5,398 nt of DNA. It comes from an uncultured Clostridia bacterium. Its GTDB lineage: Bacteria > Bacillota > Clostridia > Oscillospirales > Acutalibacteraceae. Each line of letters begins with the position of its first letter. Position 1 is the stretch's first letter. Shown piece by piece: positions 1 through 5,362 of the stretch. Location of the stretch: NCBI GenBank assembly GCA_945224895.1, contig CALYNW010000088.1, positions 1 through 5,398 on the forward strand, in the 5' to 3' direction. The notes under the pieces are model-generated. The model saw only the letters and a program-made list of their open reading frames with translations, did not search any database and was not told the DNA's origin. The position numbers were made by a program, and so were the translations under genes.

Positions 1-19
1 ATATTATCACACAATCATA

Positions 20-60
20 TAAAAATAAAGCACAGCACTGCAAAAAAGCAATACTGTGCC
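20..60 (-). terminator. Rho-independent terminator of the HPr gene
   Basis: Read on the minus strand, positions 60-48 (GGCACAGTATTGC) pair with 41-29 (GCAGTGCTGTGCT). This gives a 13-bp stem containing three G-U wobbles, closed by a T6 loop (47-42) and followed by TTATTTTT at 28-21. It lies 18 nt after the HPr stop codon and is the first strong terminator downstream of rimM, trmD and HPr. Confidence 0.9.
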
Positions 61-78
61 GATACGAAACAACAAAAA

Positions 79-342
79 TTACTCGGTAAAGCCCGACTTT
101 ACAAGAGCAACAAGACCGTTTACTGCATCCTCCTCGTCTGAACCGTCAGCAATGATGCGGATATCTGTTCCGCCCATAATGCCCAGTGAAAGAACACCGA
201 GAAGACTCTTAGCATTAACTCTTCTTTCCTCTTTCTCAACCCAAATTGATGACTTAAACTCATTTGCCTTCTGAATAAAGAAAGTAGCCGGACGAGCATG
301 AAGACCAACCTGATTTTCTACCTTAACATCTTTAACGAACAT
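79..342 (-). CDS. ptsH: HPr phosphocarrier protein (PTS / catabolite-control HPr)
   Basis: HPr is the small cytosolic protein that takes phosphate from PEP via enzyme I on a histidine and passes it to sugar-specific EIIA domains. In Firmicutes it is also phosphorylated on a serine by HPr kinase and then acts as CcpA co-repressor. Both sites are visible: GLHARPAT with the active histidine, and NAKSLLGVLSLG with the regulatory serine. An in-frame ATG also exists at 348. I prefer the ATG at 342 (87 residues) because the GAGAGG Shine-Dalgarno (351-356) is 8 nt away instead of 2, and because this start puts the two sites at the canonical His15 and Ser46. The length fits the family (85-90 residues). 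The glutamine that replaces His15 in the paralogue Crh is absent, so this is a true HPr. No enzyme I, EII or HPr-kinase gene is in the window. The gene has its own promoter (414-441) and terminator (20-60). Confidence 0.96.
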   Translation of the reverse strand: MFVKDVKVENQVGLHARPATFFIQKANEFKSSIWVEKEERRVNAKSLLGVLSLGIMGGTDIRIIADGSDEEDAVNGLVALVKSGFTE

Positions 343-413
343 AACCATAACCTCTCAATCAGTTAAAATACAATATATAGTGTGTTTAATTATTTTTATT
401 TTGTTCTTTACAT

Positions 414-441
414 ATTATACCACCAAATTTAAATCGGTCAA
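414..441 (-). promoter_or_regulatory. Sigma-A promoter of the HPr gene
   Basis: On the minus strand, TTGACC (441-436) is separated by 16 bp from a perfect TATAAT (419-414). Transcription would start near 407 and give a leader of about 65 nt without obvious structure. No convincing catabolite-responsive (cre) element is visible around it. This promoter is about 80 bp downstream of the trmD stop, so HPr can be expressed independently of rimM-trmD. Confidence 0.85.
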
Positions 442-522
442 TAAATTATTAGCAAGTTCGTTTGACTTGTAAATTTCAAACAAAATAAATCAAGCTGATT
501 TGTGCAATTTACACATATTTTT

Positions 523-1254
523 TTAATCTTTTTCGATATTCGACAGGAACTCCCTGTCCTTCTTAGTCAATTCTGCTTTTTCAAGCATATCGGGACGTCT
601 TTTCAACGTTCTTTCAAGTGACTTTTCCCTGCGCCATTTTTCCACATTAGCGTGATGTCCCGAAAGCAAAACCTCCGGCACCTCTCTGCCGTTCCACTCA
701 GCCGGATGGGTATACTGAGGATATTCGAGAAGAGAATTAAAATGGCTTTCCTCTTCAAAGCATTCATCATCACTGAGAACACCCGGAAGCATTCTTGAAA
801 CCGAGTCGGCTAATATAAGCGCCGGCAGCTCTCCGCCTGTCAGTACATAATCCCCCACCGATATTTCCTCAGGCTGAAGCTCCTCAATAACTCTTTCGTC
901 TATGCCCTCGTAATGACCGCAAAGCAGGGCGATATGCTCAAGCCTTGAAAGCTCCTTAACTCTTTCCTGTGTAAGAGTTTTTCCCTGTGGTGTAAGGTAT
1001 ATCAAATGGGGCTTATCACCTGATTCATTGCACAAAGACTGAAAGCAATCATATATCGGCTGTGGTGCCATTACCATACCCATACCGCCTCCATAAGGCT
1101 TATCGTCAACCCTTCTGTGCTTATCAAGAGTGTAATCACGTATATCTATACAATTTATCTCAACCTTTCCCGCCTTTCGTGCCCTGCCGATAATAGACTC
1201 ATTCAAAACAGCATTGCACATATCGGGAAAAAGCGTAAGAATATCAATCCTCAT
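523..1254 (-). CDS. trmD: tRNA (guanine-N1)-methyltransferase TrmD
   Basis: TrmD transfers a methyl group from S-adenosylmethionine to N1 of G37 in tRNAs, preventing +1 frameshifting. It is a cytosolic SPOUT-fold (trefoil-knot) homodimer. The family blocks appear in order: DDKPYGGGMGMVM (50-62), LTPQG (87-91), LCGHYEGIDERVIE (111-124), the knot block SVGDYVLTGGELPA (132-145), DSVSRMLPGVL (150-160) and VLLSGHHANVEKWR (195-208). The length of 243 residues is normal (246 in Haemophilus, 255 in E. coli). An in-frame TTG at 1257 is also possible. ATG at 1254 is preferred because AAAGGA is 7 nt upstream and because it places the conserved arginine at 154 as in E. coli. At the catalytic Asp169 position of E. 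coli this protein has Glu169 (ungapped alignment from memory). The start overlaps the end of rimM by 11 nt, indicating translational coupling. No strong terminator follows. Confidence 0.97.
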   Translation of the reverse strand: MRIDILTLFPDMCNAVLNESIIGRARKAGKVEINCIDIRDYTLDKHRRVDDKPYGGGMGMVMAPQPIYDCFQSLCNESGDKPHLIYLTPQGKTLTQERVKELSRLEHIALLCGHYEGIDERVIEELQPEEISVGDYVLTGGELPALILADSVSRMLPGVLSDDECFEEESHFNSLLEYPQYTHPAEWNGREVPEVLLSGHHANVEKWRREKSLERTLKRRPDMLEKAELTKKDREFLSNIEKD

Positions 1255-1753
1255 CAAATAATCCTTTCATTGCTTTTATTCTGATTACCTTATATTCCGT
1301 ATTTATTTCCTTGACAACATCAGGTATTGCAGGAATAAGGGTATGCTTGCCCCAGGACTCTGTATCGTAAATATCACAGGAGCCGTAATTCAGCACGTCG
1401 ACAACCTTTCCGTATTCCTCCTCGGTATCAATATCAACCACGTAACATCCGATAAGGTCCGCAATATAATTTGCATCTTCGTCAATTTCAGCATCATCAC
1501 GGTTGCCGAAAAGAATACGTCCCTTTATTTTTTCAGCATCTTCGATAGAATCAATGCCCTTGAATTTAATTATAGCCATATCCTTTTGAGAACGTACCGA
1601 AGCAATTTCCAAAGGCTCTTTTCCGTCAGAATCAAGATAAAGTATTTTAAACTGCTTAATATAATCTATGCCGTCACACCACAAAAGCATTTTAAGTTCA
1701 CCTTTAACTCCGTGTGTATTATTAAGCTTTCCCACTTCTAAATACTGTTTCAT
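1244..1753 (-). CDS. rimM: Ribosome maturation factor RimM
   Basis: RimM binds ribosomal protein S19 and helps fold the head of the 30S subunit during 16S rRNA maturation. The protein has the two expected domains. The N-terminal RimM barrel starts with VGKLNNTHGVKGELK (7-21) and includes IDSIEDAEKIKGRILF (67-82). The C-terminal PRC-barrel has YIADLIGCYVVD (96-107), GKVVDVLNYGSCDIYD (115-130) and LIPAIPDVVKEIN (139-151). The length of 169 residues is typical. The start gives the usual short lead before VGK. The Shine-Dalgarno is GGTGAT just upstream (1761-1756). It is the first gene of the pair with trmD, whose start codon lies inside its 3' end. The usual upstream partners rpsP and the KH-domain gene are absent; an unrelated operon and its terminator precede it. 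Confidence 0.96.
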   Translation of the reverse strand: MKQYLEVGKLNNTHGVKGELKMLLWCDGIDYIKQFKILYLDSDGKEPLEIASVRSQKDMAIIKFKGIDSIEDAEKIKGRILFGNRDDAEIDEDANYIADLIGCYVVDIDTEEEYGKVVDVLNYGSCDIYDTESWGKHTLIPAIPDVVKEINTEYKVIRIKAMKGLFDED

Positions 1754-1768
1754 TATATCACCGAAGAA

Positions 1769-1797
1769 ATTATATAATAAAATTTGTAATTTGTCTA
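1769..1797 (-). promoter_or_regulatory. Probable promoter of rimM-trmD
   Basis: On the minus strand, TAGACA (1797-1792, 5/6 to consensus) is followed after exactly 17 bp by a perfect TATAAT (1774-1769). It sits between the terminator of the preceding operon and rimM. The predicted start point near 1762 leaves only about 9 nt before the rimM ATG, with the GGTGAT Shine-Dalgarno at the very 5' end of the message. The match is good but the geometry is unusual. Confidence 0.65.
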
Positions 1798-1809
1798 TTA
1801 GTTTTTTAT

Positions 1810-1840
1810 AAGAAAAAGGAGCCTCTAAAAGAGACTCCTT
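1810..1840 (-). terminator. Rho-independent terminator of the transporter operon
   Basis: On the minus strand, AAGGAGTCTCT (1840-1830) pairs with AGAGGCTCCTT (1826-1816) in an 11-bp stem with a single G-U pair. The loop is 3 nt and a T-rich tail (TTTCTTAT) follows. It begins 12 nt after the stop of the 335-residue protein gene. The plus-strand 3' flank is A-rich, so it works in the minus direction only. It separates this operon from rimM-trmD. Confidence 0.92.
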
Positions 1841-1852
1841 GGAAAAAATATC

Positions 1853-2860
1853 TTATTTTGCAAGATAAAGTGCTGATGTATCAACATTAGTATTATCAAC
1901 ATACCAGCTGTTGCCGATTTGAACAACGTAAAGCTCCTGAGTAGCAACTACTGTACCGTCTGCAAGAGCTACCTCAATGACACACTTATCAACTGCTGTG
2001 ATATCGTTTGAACAATCAAGCTTTTCAAGAGCAGAAATCATATCTGACTTTTTATTATCGCTCTTTTTCTGGGTAAAGAAAAGGATTTTCTTTTCATATG
2101 TCCTATCTTCGAGACCGAACTCATCAGCCTTTGCTTCACCTGACTGTGCAACAGGAGTAATTCTGTCCTTATACTCAGCAACATAAGCCTTTGCCTCGTC
2201 CTCTGAAAGTGCAGTACATTCCTTTACTGTGGCGGTAAACTTATAATCGTCGCCGTACATTTCCTGATAAATACCCTTTGTTGCCTCCTGAAGTACGGTT
2301 TTACCATCGGCTGCAAGAGTTTCTTCGGCACCTGTAAGCGACCTTCCGTAGGCGGAAACATTAGCCTCAAATGCACCGAACATATAATCGGTGTTCATAA
2401 AGTCATCGCCGTAAACCTCTTTACGAACCTCTGAAAGCTTTGCAAAATAATTGCTGAAGATACTGTCGTAATCGTCATAGCCATAGGTATTTATAAGCTC
2501 AATATAGTAATCATACATTGTTTCATAAACAGTATCAATAGCCTTTGTTTCTTCCTCGCTGCCCTTACCTACAAATTCAGCCTGCTTTACATCATCTCCG
2601 TCATTTACATAAGGAAGCATATAAGCATTGATTATGAAATCACCGTATTTCTGATTTTTGGAAACAAGTGTATTTTTATAAGCATTATAGCCGTCACCCG
2701 ACTGAACTATTGTATCAACATAGGTCTGTGCAACCTTTTCAGGCTTAAAGGCAGTATATCTTGTTGTAAAAGCAAATATTGTAAGAAGCACTAAAACTAC
2801 AGCAACGATAACACCTGAAATAACAGCGTATAAGCCTGCTTTAAATTCTTTTTTAGCCAT
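1853..2860 (-). CDS. Membrane-anchored extracytoplasmic protein of unknown function
   Basis: I do not recognise a named family. The 335-residue protein begins with a lysine-rich stretch (K3, K4, K7) and one strongly hydrophobic helix (about 9-32), followed by a large soluble part. This predicts a cytoplasmic N-terminus and an external domain. There is no lipobox cysteine, so it is an uncleaved anchor or a long signal peptide. The soluble part is rich in Asp, Glu and Tyr. It carries two related motifs, EVYGDDF (148-154) and EMYGDDY (200-206). The C-terminus has two cysteines 10 residues apart (283, 293) and ends with VVQIGNSWYVD (312-322). That last pattern, after a YGDDYKFTATVKE-like strand, recalls the NTF2-like extracellular domains of many small Firmicute surface proteins, but only as a weak resemblance. 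Its start is 14 nt after the transporter stop, with an AAGGGGGG-type Shine-Dalgarno, and no terminator lies between. Co-transcription with the transporter is therefore likely, and a role as its accessory or sensor subunit is an inference. Confidence 0.88.
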   Translation of the reverse strand: MAKKEFKAGLYAVISGVIVAVVLVLLTIFAFTTRYTAFKPEKVAQTYVDTIVQSGDGYNAYKNTLVSKNQKYGDFIINAYMLPYVNDGDDVKQAEFVGKGSEEETKAIDTVYETMYDYYIELINTYGYDDYDSIFSNYFAKLSEVRKEVYGDDFMNTDYMFGAFEANVSAYGRSLTGAEETLAADGKTVLQEATKGIYQEMYGDDYKFTATVKECTALSEDEAKAYVAEYKDRITPVAQSGEAKADEFGLEDRTYEKKILFFTQKKSDNKKSDMISALEKLDCSNDITAVDKCVIEVALADGTVVATQELYVVQIGNSWYVDNTNVDTSALYLAK

Positions 2861-2874
2861 CAGATATACCCCCC

Positions 2875-4371
2875 TTACTTAGCTATTTCATCATCTGCTT
2901 TGCCTGATGCAGCCGCTTCGGCAGCTCGCTTTTCGGCAAGAGCAGCAGTAATTCTTTCTTTCTTTTCTCCGACCATATCGTAGAACAGAATCGGAACACC
3001 CTGAAGAATTACGAATATAGCAGGAATGATTGTATAAATTGCAAGGAACTTAGTCAAAACAGCATCTGTCTGTGCGGCATAGGCAACATTTGGATCCTGT
3101 GAGAACTGATAGCTGCTCCATGTGTATACAAGCCAAGGACCGAGGAATTTTGTAAATGCAGAAGCAATCTTTGAGAAAAGACCGTAGCCTGCATATGCAA
3201 GACCCTCCTGTCTTTTGCCTGTCTTGTATTCCATTTCATCAACACAGTCCGCAATCATAATATTCGGTGTAACATTTGTATTACCGTGCTGGAGACCGCA
3301 GAAGAAGTTAAGAATAAGGAACGGAATAATAAGATTTGAATTGAAGCCGATACCCTTTGATACAAGGTAAAGTATTGCAAGAGCAGAAGCACCGTAGCAG
3401 CAGAAGATAATAAATGTTTTCTTTGTTGAGAACTTTTTAAGAACAGCCTTAACAAGAAGCATACCTACTGCCGTACCGATACCCATAGGAAGCATAAGTG
3501 CAAGCTTAAGTCCCTTTGAGCCTAAAAGATAAATTGCTATGTAAAGTGAAACTGTACCGTATACGCCTCTGCCGAAGCCGGTAAGCTTTGTAAGTGAAAC
3601 CATAAGAAGGTTTTTGTTTGTGAAAACAAGCTTAATTGACTCTTTAAGTGAAACCTTTTCGGCTGTATATGGTACACGCTCTTTGTTATTGGCAAAGAAA
3701 ATCATAACAAAGATTATCATTCCGAGAGCACAAATTGCAGTTGAAACAATAAGGTCAAGTCCCTGTCCCTCAGCATTCTTGAACTGCTGCTTGCCCATAA
3801 GGACCTTCATAAGCTCCTGAACGACAATGATAACTACCTGACCGCCTGACTGTCCCACGGACCTGAGGAATGATGCTATAGAGATAGCGTCTCCTCTTTC
3901 GCTTGGGTTCGGTGAGCAAAGAGCACCGAAGCAGTTTGCAGGCGACTCAACTGCACAGGAAACCGCAGTATAAAGGCAATAAATTATAATCATCCAAACA
4001 GAAGCAATACCGAAGGATGTTGTACTCGGAGCAATAAATACAAGCATTGAAACAATAGCAAGCGGAATTGCACCGAAGCCTATCCAAGGCTTTACCTTAC
4101 CTAAGCTTGTTTTTGTTCGGTCAACAAGAATACCGATAACAAGCTCGCAAATTGCACCTACAAATCCGGCAATGAGGAATACTACCTCAACAATATGGGC
4201 AATCTGTGCGGAATCAAAGCCTTTTCCTTTGAATGCGAAGTCTGCAAAAAATGTTGTGGTATAATCCGGCATCCAACCTGTCAGCAATGCAACGCCGAAC
4301 AGACCTATACCGAATGTAACGATTTCAGACTTCTTCATGTACTTTTTTTGTTCTTTAACTTCAGCAGCCAT
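2875..4371 (-). CDS. GPH-family (MFS) cation symporter-like transporter, divergent
   Basis: The product is a 498-residue polytopic membrane protein with about 12 hydrophobic segments, of the glycoside-pentoside-hexuronide:cation symporter type (MelB-like, MFS_2). Family signatures are the loop 2-3 motif GILVDRTKTSLGKVKPW (80-96) and the loop 10-11 motif ADCVDEMEYKTGKRQEG (374-390). ATG at 4371 is preferred over the upstream TTG at 4389 because AGGGG is ideally placed 7 nt before the ATG, and the TTG would include it. Compared with E. coli MelB recalled from memory, the cation and sugar residues in the membrane are changed (D19 to A, R52 to G, D55 to G, D59 to E, D124 to E, W128 to N, R149 to A), so substrate and coupling ion cannot be inferred. 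The C-terminus is a charged, alanine-rich cytosolic tail (about 470-498) without an EIIA domain. The gene leads an operon with the downstream membrane-anchored protein. Its promoter has a weak -35 adjoining a repeat array, suggesting activator control. Confidence 0.9.
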   Translation of the reverse strand: MAAEVKEQKKYMKKSEIVTFGIGLFGVALLTGWMPDYTTTFFADFAFKGKGFDSAQIAHIVEVVFLIAGFVGAICELVIGILVDRTKTSLGKVKPWIGFGAIPLAIVSMLVFIAPSTTSFGIASVWMIIIYCLYTAVSCAVESPANCFGALCSPNPSERGDAISIASFLRSVGQSGGQVVIIVVQELMKVLMGKQQFKNAEGQGLDLIVSTAICALGMIIFVMIFFANNKERVPYTAEKVSLKESIKLVFTNKNLLMVSLTKLTGFGRGVYGTVSLYIAIYLLGSKGLKLALMLPMGIGTAVGMLLVKAVLKKFSTKKTFIIFCCYGASALAILYLVSKGIGFNSNLIIPFLILNFFCGLQHGNTNVTPNIMIADCVDEMEYKTGKRQEGLAYAGYGLFSKIASAFTKFLGPWLVYTWSSYQFSQDPNVAYAAQTDAVLTKFLAIYTIIPAIFVILQGVPILFYDMVGEKKERITAALAEKRAAEAAASGKADDEIAK

Positions 4372-4404
4372 AAAGAAACCCCTTTTCAAAAAGATTTTCA
4401 GTTC

Positions 4405-4433
4405 ATTATATCACTGTTAATAAAATAAAACAA
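4405..4433 (-). promoter_or_regulatory. Promoter of the GPH transporter operon (extended -10, weak -35)
   Basis: On the minus strand a perfect TATAAT (4410-4405) is preceded by TGA, giving an extended -10 (TGnTATAAT). Seventeen bp further upstream is only TTGTTT (4433-4428), which matches consensus at TTG alone. Transcription would start near 4398, with a leader of about 27 nt containing the AGGGG Shine-Dalgarno. A good -10, a poor -35 and repeats abutting the -35 are what an activator-dependent promoter looks like. Confidence 0.72.
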
Positions 4434-4468
4434 CCTATTTTTAACATCTATTTAACCTATAATTAACA
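4430..4468. promoter_or_regulatory. 11-bp-phased TTAAC[AC] direct repeats, PhoP/PhoB-like operator candidate
   Basis: Three copies read TTAACA (4441-4446), TTAACC (4452-4457) and TTAACA (4463-4468), each separated by exactly 5 bp. A degenerate fourth copy, ACAACC (4430-4435), is in the same phase and overlaps the -35 of the transporter promoter. TTAACA-N5-TTAACA is the classic Pho box of Bacillus PhoP, and an 11-bp direct-repeat period is typical of OmpR/PhoB-family regulators. The array lies just upstream of the transporter -35 and about 50 bp from the -35 of the divergent plus-strand promoter. Which regulator binds cannot be told from this window, and the local AT-richness makes chance a real alternative. 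Confidence 0.5.
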
Positions 4469-4518
4469 TTTCGTATTAATTTAAACAACATATGGACAAT
4501 ATCATTGAAAGCTGTCGG

Positions 4519-4547
4519 TTGACATAATAAGGTATAAATTCTATAAT
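4519..4547 (+). promoter_or_regulatory. Consensus sigma-A promoter of the TauE/SafE gene
   Basis: TTGACA (4519-4524), a 17-bp spacer and TATAAT (4542-4547) match the vegetative consensus at all twelve positions with optimal spacing. The start point is expected at the A at 4554, giving a 24-nt leader with the GAGGTG Shine-Dalgarno at 4563-4568. A short interrupted dyad, GACA at 4495-4498 and TGTC at 4513-4516, abuts the -35; its significance is unknown. Confidence 0.92.
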
Positions 4548-4577
4548 TGTAGTAATCGTTTTGAGGTGTAAAATAAT

Positions 4578-5348
4578 ATGCTGTACAAATTTATAATCTG
4601 CTTTATCGCAGGTATCGGTGCAGGCTTAGGCACAGGCTTTGCAGGTATGAGTGCCGCCGCTGTAATCAGTCCTGTTCTTATTACATTTTTAGGTATTGAC
4701 CCCTATATGGCTGTGGGAATTGCTCTTGCCAGTGATGTATTAGCCAGTGCTGTTTCCAGCTATACTTACGGAAAAAACAAAAATATCGATATCAAAAACG
4801 GTATTGTTATGATGATTTTCGTACTGCTGTTTACTTTGGTAGGCAGCTACGTATCAAGCCTTGTTCCAAGTACAACTATGGGTAATTTCTCAACAATAAT
4901 GACATTCCTGTTAGGTATCAAATTCATTGTTAAGCCTGTTACCGAGCCAAAGGCAAGGCTCACTGAGTCAACGGCAAAGCAAAGGGCAATACGCTCTGCT
5001 CTCTGCGGTACAATGGTAGGCTTTATTTGCGGCTTTGTGGGTGCAGGTGGCGGTATGATGATGCTTCTTGTGCTGACAAGTGTTCTCGGCTACGAGCTTA
5101 AAGTAGCAGTCGGCACAAGCGTTTTTGTAATGACCTTTACCGCATTTACCGGTGCTATAAGCCACTTTGCAATCGGTGGAAATCCTGATATGTGGGCAAT
5201 GCTTTTCTGTGTTTTAAGCACATTTATCTGGGCAAGAATTGCCGCAGTTTTGGCAAACAAGGCAAAGCCTAAAACGCTTAACAGAGTTACAGGTGTTGTC
5301 CTTGTTTTAATCGGTGCGGCAGTTCTGATTGTAAATGCAATAAAGTAA
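4578..5348 (+). CDS. TauE/SafE-family membrane permease
   Basis: The product is a 256-residue integral membrane protein of the TauE/SafE (formerly DUF81) family. Members move sulfur oxyanions or small organic anions, such as sulfite, sulfoacetate or taurine-derived products, across the cytoplasmic membrane. The internal duplication is clear. Half one has the glycine-rich helix GIGAGLGTGFAGMSAAAV (12-29) and VGIALASDVLASAVSS (46-61). Half two has GFICGFVGAGGGMMMLLV (148-165) and VGTSVFVMTFTAFTGAISHF (178-197). A basic, polar linker (about 118-139) joins them. About eight to nine hydrophobic segments span the protein and the length is typical. The ATG is 9 nt after GAGGTG. It forms a single-gene unit between its own promoter and terminator, divergent from the transporter operon. 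The substrate cannot be deduced, since no sulfur-metabolism gene is adjacent and the family is used for several anions. Confidence 0.93.
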   Translation: MLYKFIICFIAGIGAGLGTGFAGMSAAAVISPVLITFLGIDPYMAVGIALASDVLASAVSSYTYGKNKNIDIKNGIVMMIFVLLFTLVGSYVSSLVPSTTMGNFSTIMTFLLGIKFIVKPVTEPKARLTESTAKQRAIRSALCGTMVGFICGFVGAGGGMMMLLVLTSVLGYELKVAVGTSVFVMTFTAFTGAISHFAIGGNPDMWAMLFCVLSTFIWARIAAVLANKAKPKTLNRVTGVVLVLIGAAVLIVNAIK

Positions 5349-5362
5349 ATGATTGAGCATTA

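Noticed and set aside
56..274. 72-codon plus-strand frame over the HPr terminator and gene
   Set aside because: It starts within the terminator hairpin and runs antisense through conserved HPr codons, so it is a shadow frame.
342..407. Possible riboswitch or structured leader before HPr
   Set aside because: The roughly 65-nt leader is very AT-rich, with no stable nested helices or known aptamer motif.
487..501. Small hairpin AAATCA-AGC-TGATTT after trmD as a terminator
   Set aside because: The stem has six mostly A-T pairs, a 3-nt loop and only a broken T-run after it on the minus strand. It is too weak to call a terminator.
501..525. TGTG/CACA hairpin followed by a T-run on the plus strand
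   Set aside because: The stem is only four to five pairs, and no plus-strand gene upstream would need it.
1343..1741. 132-codon plus-strand reading frame antisense to rimM
   Set aside because: It lies wholly inside rimM on the other strand, has no Shine-Dalgarno or promoter, and its translation resembles no family; rimM is unambiguous.
4195..4428. 77-codon cysteine-containing plus-strand frame at the 5' end of the transporter gene
   Set aside because: It is antisense to the transporter coding sequence and its promoter. The CxxCC/CxxC-like pattern is a by-product of the complementary codons, and there is no ribosome binding site.
4372..4577. CcpA cre site or small RNA in the divergent intergenic region
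   Set aside because: I found no match to the TGNAANCGNTNNCA-like consensus and no stable hairpin with a U-tail; only promoters and the phased repeats are supported.
4968..5165. 65-codon minus-strand Cys/His-rich frame inside the TauE/SafE gene
   Set aside because: It looks like a zinc-finger by composition, but it is the complement of Gly/Ala/Met/Thr codons in a clear membrane-protein gene.
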